Positions 21,887-27,884 of a stretch of 27,884 bases of DNA are shown piece by piece. Within the stretch, counting starts at the first letter, position 1. Every line of letters starts with the position of its first letter. The stretch is from the NCBI GenBank assembly GCA_043779285.1, contig JAYWEL010000061.1:1-27884 (forward strand), written 5' to 3'. A program made the translations under genes and the position numbers. The notes under the pieces are model-generated. The model made no database searches. It worked only from the letters and a program-made list of their open reading frames with translations, and was not told where the DNA came from. Origin of the DNA: MGR-bin208 sp043779285 (GTDB taxonomy: Bacteria > Bacteroidota > Bacteroidia > Chitinophagales > Chitinophagaceae).

Positions 21887-22450
21887 CTAATTCAGTAATT
21901 CTTCAATGATAGTTGGATAATGCTTGTGTTCTAACTGATGAATACGGTGTGCCAGTGTTTCAGCCGTATCGCTTTCCAGTACCGGACAAGTTGCCTGAAA
22001 AATCAGTTGTCCATGATCGTATAATTCATCTACATAATGAATGCTGATACCACTCTCTTTTTCCCCTGCAGCAATTACGGCTTCATGAACTTTTTGTCCG
22101 TACATGCCTTTACCACCATATTCGGGTAACAGTGCCGGATGAATATTGATGATTCGTTTTGGAAAAGATTGAATCAAGGCCGGTGGTATTTTCCATAAAA
22201 ACCCGGCTAAAATGATGAACTCAATATGGGCTTCTTTCAATTCATCGGCGTATGCGTTTCCCCGGAAAAATTTTTCTTTTTCAATAATTAAACCAGGTAT
22301 ATGCTCCGCCATGGCAATATTCAAGACACCTGCATCCGTTTTGTTTGAAGCTACCAAGCCAACATTTATGGAATTGTTGTTTCTGAAGTGTTCTATTATT
22401 TTTTGGGTATTGCTTCCGGCACCGGAAGCAAAAATGCAGATATTTTTCAC
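21887..22450 (-). CDS. purN: Phosphoribosylglycinamide formyltransferase PurN
   Basis: Transfers a formyl group from 10-formyl-tetrahydrofolate to GAR in de novo purine synthesis. Hallmarks: the N-terminal phosphate-binding ASGAGSN at 8-14, catalytic N102 and H104 in INIHPALLP, the GMYGQKVH segment, and D145 in DELYDHGQ, matching E. coli N106, H108 and D144. Length 187 is slightly short of the E. coli 212 but complete. The start codon is GTG; no in-frame ATG exists before residue 47, which is past the nucleotide-binding loop. A GC-rich hairpin directly abuts the start (22451-22468). First gene of a three-gene reverse-strand operon. Confidence 0.95.
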   Translation of the reverse strand: MKNICIFASGAGSNTQKIIEHFRNNNSINVGLVASNKTDAGVLNIAMAEHIPGLIIEKEKFFRGNAYADELKEAHIEFIILAGFLWKIPPALIQSFPKRIINIHPALLPEYGGKGMYGQKVHEAVIAAGEKESGISIHYVDELYDHGQLIFQATCPVLESDTAETLAHRIHQLEHKHYPTIIEELLN

Positions 22451-22468
22451 GGGGCTAAAGATAGCCCC
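22451..22468 (-). promoter_or_regulatory. GC-rich hairpin abutting the purN GTG start, overlapping a -7-like box
   Basis: GGGGCT (22451-22456 on the + strand) pairs with AGCCCC (22463-22468) across a 6-nt loop. On the reverse strand the last stem base is followed at once by GTG. The loop region also reads TATCTTTA, one base off the Bacteroidota -7 box, so it may be a DNA promoter element rather than an RNA structure. Confidence 0.5.
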
Positions 22469-22802
22469 TTCTTTTAATTTTCAGTTATACAACCCGAATC
22501 CGGGTATAAATAAGCTGTTTATCGATGAGACCCGGAGGAGACTCGTCTGGTAAAAAAATGTGCTGATTATGTAGCTTTTTTATCTAGGCATTTAAATGTC
22601 TCTGCTTCTAACAATTTTGAAAACAGTATACCAATGAAACTATCAAACCAAAACATCCGGCATTAAAAAATACCACAAAAGGGGTATTGTGTGGTATTAT
22701 AGACAAATTAACTTGCACCAGTATATGAAAATATTAAACTACCCAATTGCAACCGGCATAAGCCCTTCAATTTTTTTATTTTTCAATCTAAAAATTAACT
22801 TT
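22469..22802. other. Intergenic region upstream of purN and the PorT-like locus
   Basis: No gene is seen. Structures present: a 5-bp GC hairpin ACCCG/CGGGT (22492-22505); a GC-rich patch GAGACCCGGAGGAGACTCG (22527-22545) that resembles a repetitive palindromic element but pairs poorly; and a perfect 9-bp inverted repeat AATACCACA/TGTGGTATT (22669-22698, 12-nt gap). The last is preceded on the + strand by six A residues, so as a terminator it would work only for reverse-strand transcription, where no gene precedes it. Confidence 0.5.
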
Positions 22803-22892
22803 ATGAAAAAACAATTAATTCTTTTAATTACCCTTATTTTCTTTTCAGGAGTAGTTTATGGGCAGGAAGACACTATAAATCAACTACAATGA
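22803..22892 (+). CDS. Tiny signal-peptide ORF overlapping the PorT-like gene start
   Basis: Twenty-nine codons: MKKQLILLITLIFFSGVVYG then QEDTINQLQ. The first 20 residues are a textbook signal peptide, leaving a mature piece of nine residues. Its TGA overlaps the next gene's ATG as ATGA, the layout of translational coupling. It could be a coupling leader or the remnant of a longer exported gene whose body was lost; the bases around its end (CAACTACAATGAAAAAA) recur before the second barrel copy, which favours a recombination scar. Confidence 0.45.
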   Translation: MKKQLILLITLIFFSGVVYGQEDTINQLQ

Positions 22893-23482
22893 AAAAATTT
22901 TTATTCAGCTTTTCGCTTTCACTAATTGGATATGCATGTTACAGCCAGGTAAGTTTTGGAGTTAAATCCGGAATTAATATAGCTACCACCAAAGATATTA
23001 TTGCGTACCCAAAAAACAGAATAGGATGGTATGCAGGTGGATTTGCTAAAATACCAATACATAAAAAAATCTTTTTACAATCTGAATTACTTTATTCTAC
23101 CAAAGGGAATGGTGTTAATCAAATTGGTGAACCTAAAGCTATTTTTAGGTTTAATTATCTAAATGTCCCAATTCTTTTAGGGTATAAAATTGACCATAAA
23201 ACATCTGTTGTTTTTGGACCTGAATTAGGATATCTGACTGCGGTTCACATGGTACTTTTTAATACTGAAAATTTTAATGTCTCAAAAAATTATCCTCCCA
23301 AGTTTGATGTGGGTTTAGATTTAGGTCTTAATTATAAACTTTCAAAAGATTTTGGTGTTGAGGTTCGGTACAATTACGGTTTGAGGACATTATACTATGT
23401 AGATGCGGCTGGCATACGCCACATTGATACCAAAGGCGGTAACCGGGTATTTCAAATCGGACTTAACTATCTGTTACGCTAA
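22889..23482 (+). CDS. PorT-family outer-membrane beta-barrel protein
   Basis: A small predicted outer-membrane barrel of the type found in Bacteroidota (outer-membrane protein beta-barrel domain, PorT-like). Residues 1-19 are a signal peptide (YACYSQ). The mature part begins FGVKSGINIATT, typical of this family, and runs through alternating amphipathic strands with Gly/aromatic turns: GWYAGGFAKIPI, FLQSELLYSTKG, YLNVPILLGYKI, SVVFGPELGYL, DVGLDLGLNYKL and the final VFQIGLNYLLR strand ending in an aromatic-rich barrel terminus. Length 197 is normal. It overlaps the tiny upstream ORF by 4 bp and is followed by a decayed tandem copy. Not PorT itself by any evidence here, only of the same fold. 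Confidence 0.88.
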   Translation: MKKFLFSFSLSLIGYACYSQVSFGVKSGINIATTKDIIAYPKNRIGWYAGGFAKIPIHKKIFLQSELLYSTKGNGVNQIGEPKAIFRFNYLNVPILLGYKIDHKTSVVFGPELGYLTAVHMVLFNTENFNVSKNYPPKFDVGLDLGLNYKLSKDFGVEVRYNYGLRTLYYVDAAGIRHIDTKGGNRVFQIGLNYLLR

Positions 23483-23527
23483 TAGAATTATACACTCATT
23501 ATATTTTTTAAAAATAAAACAACTACA

Positions 23528-24135
23528 ATGAAAAAAATTTTATTCAGCTTTGCGCTTTCACTAATTGGATTTTTCTGTTACAGCTAGGTGGGTTTTGGAG
23601 TTAAATCCGGAATTAATATAGCTACCACCAAAGATATTAATAGCTACCCAAAAATAGATTAGGATGGTATGCAGGTGGACTTGCTAATATACCAATATAT
23701 AAAAAAATATTTTTACAACCCGAATTTCTTTTTTCTGCAAAAGGATATAGATATATTGGTAATCTTAATGAAACCGCCAAAACGGCTTTAAGATTAAATT
23801 ATCTGACGACACCTATTCTGTTAGGCTATAAAATCGATACCAAGACATCACTCTTTTTCGGTCCTGAAATTGGGTATTTGTTATCTGCTTATTCGGTGTG
23901 GCCTAATAAAGAAAGATTTAATGTTTCAGATCGTTTTCCAGTCAAGCTTGATTTCGGTTTAGACATTGGACTTAATTATAAGGTTTTAAACAAAGTGGGG
24001 CTTGAAATTCGTTATAATTATGGATTTAGAAATATGTATAGAACTGATGCCGTAGGTGTTCGTTTTGGGGAGAGATTAGCCGGAAATCGTGTATTTCAAA
24101 TCGGAGGGTTTTATTATTTTCCTTCTTCAGAATAA
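23528..24135 (+). pseudogene. Decayed tandem copy of the PorT-like barrel gene
   Basis: Begins with almost the same sequence as the intact gene at 22889, including the upstream CAACTACA. Codon 20, CAG in the intact copy, is TAG here (23585-23587), immediately after the signal peptide. A second lesion follows: one A fewer in the run before the TGGTATGCAGGTGG match shifts the frame near 23655. The rest aligns as barrel sequence, is open from about 23660 in the shifted frame and ends with RVFQIGGFYYF-type terminal strand at 24135. DNA identity is high over roughly the first 200 bp and lower after, so the copy has either diverged or been partly converted by its neighbour. Confidence 0.88.
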
Positions 24136-24182
24136 AATTTAATATTTCACATTTACATAAAAATCAAAAAACCAATAAAATC

Positions 24183-25726
24183 ATGAAAAAATTTTTATTT
24201 TCTTTGACTTTTGTAGTCTTTGTTTTCTCAGCTTCTGCACAACCAAATCCAAGTGTTTGTGTTATCACAAACACAGGTTCTACAGGAACTGCTTGTAGTG
24301 CTTCAGCGTTGGGACCAGTTAATCCTTGTGCAACTTTACCTTTATAGTAAATAAAACAATCCCTACTGGCTATGCCATCGTTGCGAAATATGAATGGTTT
24401 GTAAATGGAGTATCAGTTAAAACTTCAACGGATCCAAGCGATAATGGTTTAAATTGGGTTGTTGTATCCAAGCCTACAAATGTTTATTGTAAGGTTACCT
24501 ATAAAAAAAGCGATGGTATTACTTTTTCAGATCCTTATACATCAACCACATTTACTCCAACCATAAAGGAATTAAATTTTTCAAACATTACTACATCCAC
24601 TGCATCACCCAATTATGGTTGTACAACCAGTACGGTTAGTTATAGTTTAAATAGATATACTTGTACCAGTTTTTGTGCAATGACATATAATAGTGTTGAG
24701 GAATACAATATTACATGGCAGCCTCCAACAGGATGGATTCAAACAAATATTTCGACAAATGGGAATAATGTTTCATTTACACCGGATGCTTCTTCAGGTG
24801 GACTTTTGACTGCTTTCATACAGTTATCATGTGGATATACAGAAACAAAAGCTTTTGAAATAAGCCGGGCAGTTCAAGCCCCCATTTTTACAGCATCGAA
24901 TGTTATATCCTGTACATCATCTGCAACTATGTCAATCAATTCAATTTGTGGAGCATCCAATTATACGTATACTATTGTTGGAAATCCAGGAATAACATTT
25001 ACTTCAAATGGTCAACAAACTTTGACCTCAACCAACACAACAATAAACATTTCTATAGCTGGTGGAGGATCTATTAATTCAATAAATGCAAAAGCAAACT
25101 ATATAAATAATGTTACAAGTGCAGAAGCAAACTCAACATTAACCGTTGGCACAGGAACAAACTCAATAAACTATACCCAAAAAGACGTGGTTTGGGAAAA
25201 TAGAAACGCTTTTTTCTATGGTGCTGTGCAATCAATCCCTTCCGCTATTAATTATGAATGGTATTCAAGAGATGAAAGTGTTTCTGGAAATCCTTTTGTT
25301 CTACGACAATCCATGAATGCCAATACTGCAGATTTTCCATTGGGTGCAGCAGACAGGTATTACACAATAAGAGTAGTTGCTACTAACCCTTGTGGTAGTA
25401 TAGTTTCTATTAACGAAGATGGGTATATATGGGCTTCGTCTTGTTATGGAGAACTTACACAGAGTATAAAAGCCAGTCCAAATCCTACAAAGGGCAATAT
25501 AATATTGGAGCTCATAAATAAGCAACCTTTAAAATCAACGCTTAATTCAACAGATATATTAGAAGTGCAGATTTCAAACAAATTTGCTGTAATTCTCATA
25601 AAGAAGGTTTTTGGAAAAGGAACTAAACAAGTAAATATTAACCTCAGTAATTTAAATCCTGACATTTATATTGTAAAAGTTTGGAACGGGATCGATTGGA
25701 TATCATCCCAAATCGTGAAAGAATAA
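24183..25726 (+). pseudogene. Type IX secretion cargo gene with a frameshift after the signal peptide
   Basis: The ATG at 24183 encodes a signal peptide (MKKFLFSLTFVVFVFSASAQ) and a Cys-rich segment, and stops with TAG at 24345-24347. A second frame, open from 24323, carries the rest: about 460 residues of Ser/Thr/Asn-rich Ig- or PKD-like repeats (for example YEWFVNGVSV, YEWYSRDESVSG). It ends in a type A C-terminal sorting domain: KASPNPTKGNIILEL, then DIYIVKVWNG and a final QIVKE. Joining the frames near 24330 needs one inserted base (NPC-x-NFTFIVNK), so a single-base deletion is the simplest reading. A sequencing error is possible; no slippery heptamer is evident. If repaired it would be a surface or secreted adhesin-like protein. 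Confidence 0.82.
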
Positions 25727-25797
25727 ATTAGAAAGAAGACAGAGCCAGCCTCCTTTTTTATTACGAAGAAGAGGCTCTTACAACTAATGTATCCTAA

Positions 25798-25972
25798 GCA
25801 ATATGGGCTGACAAACAAAATCTCAGCCCATATTTTCGTTTAGCTTTAGCTGAACGATTAATAGGAGAAAGAAAAAGCATTGGAACTTAAAGCAGAATTT
25901 TATGAAATAGCCAGGTATCAGGTTTTGGATATATCGCTGCAGAAATGGAAAACTATTAAGATTGCCTTTTAA
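25798..25972 (+). pseudogene. Coding remnant of unknown gene, one frameshift
   Basis: No start codon. Read from 25798 the frame gives WADKQNLSPYFRLALAERLI then GER, and after removal of one A from the run AAAAA at 25872-25876 it continues as KALELKAEFYEIARYQVLD and ISLQKWKTIKIAF to TAA at 25970. The joined peptide has the composition of a helical protein, which is why I suspect a broken gene end. The first part overlaps the hairpin at 25800-25834, and the tail overlaps the stop of the opposite-strand gene. It is too short to name, and chance cannot be excluded. Confidence 0.3.
25800..25840 (+). terminator. Intrinsic terminator downstream of the type IX cargo gene
   Basis: A perfect 12-bp stem, AATATGGGCTGA (25800-25811) with TCAGCCCATATT (25823-25834), an 11-nt loop and a T-rich tail. 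A weaker 6-bp inverted pair (AGAGCC 25741-25746, GGCTCT 25773-25778) precedes it. Confidence 0.65.
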
Positions 25973-26267
25973 CAAGCCCTACCAACCTGCCAAAAAATCG
26001 AAGAATCTTTTTTTCATAAGCCCAGAAAAACCGGAACTGCCCAAAAGGGATGGATACCATTAATATAATAAACTGGTATCCGAATATTAATACAGCGGCC
26101 CTTAACCCTGCCCTCCATATTAAAGGTGATTCGGGAGTAAGGCCAACCCATCCGGTAATGGCTTTAGATATAAAGGCAGTTGTTGTTCCGGTAATGGCAA
26201 AAACACACATGATCAGGAAAAACTGTTTGCCATCGACTTTCCATTTATTTTTTAATTTTTCAAACAT
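25956..26267 (-). CDS. Small two-helix membrane protein (DUF6787-like)
   Basis: A 103-residue inner-membrane protein with two hydrophobic helices: residues about 15-33 (FFLIMCVFAITGTTTAFISK) and 50-75 (LRAAVLIFGYQFIILMVSIP). They are flanked by a basic KLKNKWKVDGKQ N-terminus and a basic, aromatic FGQFRFFWAYEKKILRFFGR C-terminus. The KWKV start and the VSIPFGQFRFF segment match what I recall of a conserved Bacteroidota family of unknown function (DUF6787); recall only, unverified. The ATG at 26267 is preferred to an in-frame TTG nine bases upstream, because a GATCTTTG -7-like box overlaps that TTG. Confidence 0.75.
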   Translation of the reverse strand: MFEKLKNKWKVDGKQFFLIMCVFAITGTTTAFISKAITGWVGLTPESPLIWRAGLRAAVLIFGYQFIILMVSIPFGQFRFFWAYEKKILRFFGRLVGLVKRQS

Positions 26268-26452
26268 GGAGCGCAAAGATCGTAGAAAACAGCTTTGGTT
26301 TTACACATAATTGGAATAGTTTTTTTTACTGACTGAAATATGACAATAAGAATTTATTTATTGCTGATTTTTTGGAAAATATGCCTGAAAAGCAGTGTGG
26401 TATTGGTTGAAAAAAAATGTTAACACAAAGCGGAATTCTTAGGTGCATGCCT

Positions 26453-26460
26453 TATTTTTG
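26453..26460 (+). promoter_or_regulatory. -7 box of the actAB operon
   Basis: TATTTTTG matches TAnnTTTG exactly, 43 bp upstream of the actA ATG. The -33 region is weak (no clear TTG). Confidence 0.5.
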
Positions 26461-26503
26461 CAGCCAATTCGGGAAATTATCCACATTTTGATCATTAGTG
26501 TCT

Positions 26504-27748
26504 ATGATTCATTATAAACCAATCGCCAGGAAAATAGCTATTCTATTAATTGTATCGGTATTTGCTGTTGCAAATATTTCCGCACAGGATGGAAAAGCTC
26601 TTTTCAATGCCAAGTGTGCAAGCTGTCATAATATTTTTAAAAACACCACCGGGCCTGCCCTGATGGGTTTTGAAGAACGTGGTCCATGGGCCGACCGTGC
26701 TAAATTGTATGAGTGGGTAAAAAACCCGGCAGCCTTCATTGCGAAGGATACGTACACCCAAGGTCTTTTGGCAGAATATAAAAGCATGATGACCGGCTTT
26801 CCCGATCTGTCACATGAAAATATTGATGCCATTGCCGAGTATGTAAAAATAGAAGCTTCTAAACCAAAGGATACGGGAACAGCTACTGTACAAGCTGAAG
26901 ATAACACAGACCGTAATGCGATTATATTTGGTATTATTTCATTGATCATGGCCATCATAGCCGTAGTATTGATGCAGGTAAACAGCAACCTGAAAAAAAT
27001 GTCGGACGATCATGAAAACATCCTTCGTCCAGATCCAGTTCCCTTTTATAAAAACAAAGCATATATAGCTTTAGGTATTATTTTATTATTTGTAGTAGGA
27101 GGTTTTTACGTAGTAAAAGGGGCTATTGGATTAGGCAGACAAATAGATTATCAACCGGTTCAGCCAATTTATTATTCACATAAAGTACATGCCGGTATCA
27201 ATCAAATCAGTTGTTTGTATTGTCATGGAAACGCTATGGAAGGTAAATCAGCGGCCATTCCATCCGTGAATGTTTGTATGAACTGCCACAAGGCAATTAC
27301 TACTTATGAAAAAGGGCCAAAATTATTTGATGAAGAAGGCAATGAGATTAATGGTACAGCCGAAATTAATAAACTGTATAAATATGCAGGTTTCGATCCG
27401 AAAAATGCGGCAGCTTGGGATCCTTCTAAAGCAAAGCCAATTGAATGGGTTCGAATTCACAATTTGCCCGACCATGTTTACTTCAATCACTCGCAGCACG
27501 TAAAAGTCGGTGATGTACAGTGTCAAACCTGTCATGGCGAAATAACAGCTATGGATGAGGTAAAGCAGTTTGCTGAATTAAGCATGAGCTGGTGCGTAAA
27601 CTGTCACCGCGAAACAAAAGTGAATTTCGCAGGCAATAAATTCTACAGTCTTTACGAGAAGTTTCATAATGACCTTAAGTCCGGGAAAATGGATAGCGTA
27701 ACTGTACAAAATATCGGTGGAATAGAGTGTCAGAAATGCCACTATTAA
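26504..27748 (+). CDS. actA: Alternative complex III subunit ActA: monohaem plus pentahaem c-type cytochrome
   Basis: Electron-carrying subunit of alternative complex III, a quinol oxidoreductase that replaces cytochrome bc1. Six CxxCH haem-binding sites are seen: C38-H42 in an N-terminal class-I-like cytochrome domain (about 28-118), and C237, C258, C340, C364 and C409 in the C-terminal pentahaem domain. Between them lie two membrane helices (139-158 and 186-206). A signal peptide (1-27) ends ISAQ. The YYSHKVHAG...CLYCH opening and the final CxxCHY are typical of ActA. The ATG at 26504 is chosen over a GTG six bases upstream. It is followed after 54 bp by actB. The pentahaem part is certain; whether the fused monohaem domain is standard in this lineage I cannot say. 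Confidence 0.93.
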   Translation: MIHYKPIARKIAILLIVSVFAVANISAQDGKALFNAKCASCHNIFKNTTGPALMGFEERGPWADRAKLYEWVKNPAAFIAKDTYTQGLLAEYKSMMTGFPDLSHENIDAIAEYVKIEASKPKDTGTATVQAEDNTDRNAIIFGIISLIMAIIAVVLMQVNSNLKKMSDDHENILRPDPVPFYKNKAYIALGIILLFVVGGFYVVKGAIGLGRQIDYQPVQPIYYSHKVHAGINQISCLYCHGNAMEGKSAAIPSVNVCMNCHKAITTYEKGPKLFDEEGNEINGTAEINKLYKYAGFDPKNAAAWDPSKAKPIEWVRIHNLPDHVYFNHSQHVKVGDVQCQTCHGEITAMDEVKQFAELSMSWCVNCHRETKVNFAGNKFYSLYEKFHNDLKSGKMDSVTVQNIGGIECQKCHY

Positions 27749-27802
27749 AATCTGGTTAAAAAAATCAGTAGTATAAATTGTTTAATAGTCAAACTAAAAT
27801 AA

Positions 27803-27884
27803 ATGAGCGATAAAAAGTACTGGCAAAGTTTCGGAGAGCTGCACAACGATGAAGCTTTTCAAAAGCTTACACAGGATGAGTTTC
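27803..27884 (+). CDS. actB: Alternative complex III subunit ActB, N-terminus only
   Basis: The first 27 residues (MSDKKYWQSFGELHNDEAFQ then KLTQDEF) match the N-terminal signature of ActB, the large iron-sulfur and molybdopterin-oxidoreductase-like subunit, where a KYWxSxxEL...F..L...EF motif precedes a variant Tat signal. The window ends here, so nothing else of the protein is visible. Its place directly after actA supports the call. Confidence 0.85.
   Translation, partial: MSDKKYWQSFGELHNDEAFQKLTQDEF

Noticed and set aside
24326..24328. TTG at 24326 as the true start of the cargo gene
   Set aside because: It would leave a type IX cargo protein without a signal peptide, while a perfect signal peptide lies just upstream in another frame.
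24323..24347. Programmed -1 frameshift in the type IX cargo gene
   Set aside because: The overlap has no X-XXY-YYZ slippery heptamer and no strong downstream hairpin was seen; a single-base deletion or sequencing error explains it better.
26498..26500. GTG start for actA, and TTG starts at 18696 (permease) and 26276 (small membrane protein)
   Set aside because: In each case an ATG lies two or three codons downstream and gives an equally good or better N-terminus; at 26276 a promoter-like box overlaps the TTG.
1..27884. tRNA, rRNA or known riboswitch
   Set aside because: No cloverleaf with a conserved T-loop, no rRNA-like conserved sequence and no recognisable riboswitch core was noticed in the intergenic regions; a covariance search would be needed to be certain.

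Overview
The window reads as chromosome of a Bacteroidota bacterium, most likely of the Chitinophagaceae/Chitinophagales type. The grounds are AT-rich DNA, many exported proteins with short Lys-rich signal peptides ending in -AQ, almost no Shine-Dalgarno sequences, Bacteroidota-type -7 promoter boxes (TAnnTTTG) just upstream of several starts, a PorT-like outer-membrane barrel, a cargo protein with a type IX secretion C-terminal sorting domain, and the start of an alternative complex III (actAB) operon. The assignment rests on family recognition by eye; no search was run.

Layout. 1-3182: a divergent pair, kdsD (arabinose-5-phosphate isomerase, cut by the window edge) and recQ. 3452-9331: an exported S9 peptidase, a DUF418 membrane protein, a periplasmic DsrE-like protein (reverse strand) and a lipoprotein serine hydrolase. 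9332-9760: a decayed small ORF, two GC-rich palindromes and a terminator. 9761-16166: a reverse-strand run of four exported hydrolases: penicillin-acylase-type Ntn hydrolase, D-aminoacylase-type amidohydrolase and two beta-lactamase-fold serine hydrolases. 16301-18690: a divergently transcribed PLP threonine/serine dehydratase and a convergent APC amino-acid permease whose stop codon overlaps that of the dehydratase. 18940-20333: a small NIPSNAP-like protein and the tRNA t6A gene tsaC/sua5. 20463-22450: reverse-strand purN, a carboxypeptidase-regulatory-like protein and a conserved unknown. 22451-26503: an accessory, decaying stretch with a tiny signal-peptide ORF, a PorT-like barrel gene, its broken tandem copy, a frameshifted type IX cargo gene, a coding remnant and a small two-helix membrane protein. 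26504-27884: actA and the first codons of actB, respiratory genes.

How the genes may work together. The four-hydrolase run carries four predicted signal peptides and a shared chemistry (cleaving N-acyl, D-amino-acyl or ester/lactam bonds). With the divergent dehydratase, the neighbouring permease and a lipoprotein serine hydrolase nearby, it suggests a periplasmic salvage or detoxification route for N-acylated or D-amino-acid compounds, followed by uptake and deamination. That is inference from context; no substrate can be read from the sequence.

The most unusual structure is a population of palindromic repeats. A 51-bp element occurs twice, inverted, 17 kb apart, each copy beginning exactly at a gene's TAA stop (recQ at 3180 and the unknown gene at 20465). 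The second copy abuts a 79-nt long hairpin sharing the same core. Two different GC-rich palindromes appear to be inserted in frame inside one serine hydrolase gene (11053-12174), adding about 7 and 9 residues. Two further palindromes form the 3' half of a decayed ORF at 9365-9643. Together these look like REP/MITE-type elements, some tolerated inside a coding region. No CRISPR array, tRNA, rRNA, integrase or intact insertion sequence was seen.
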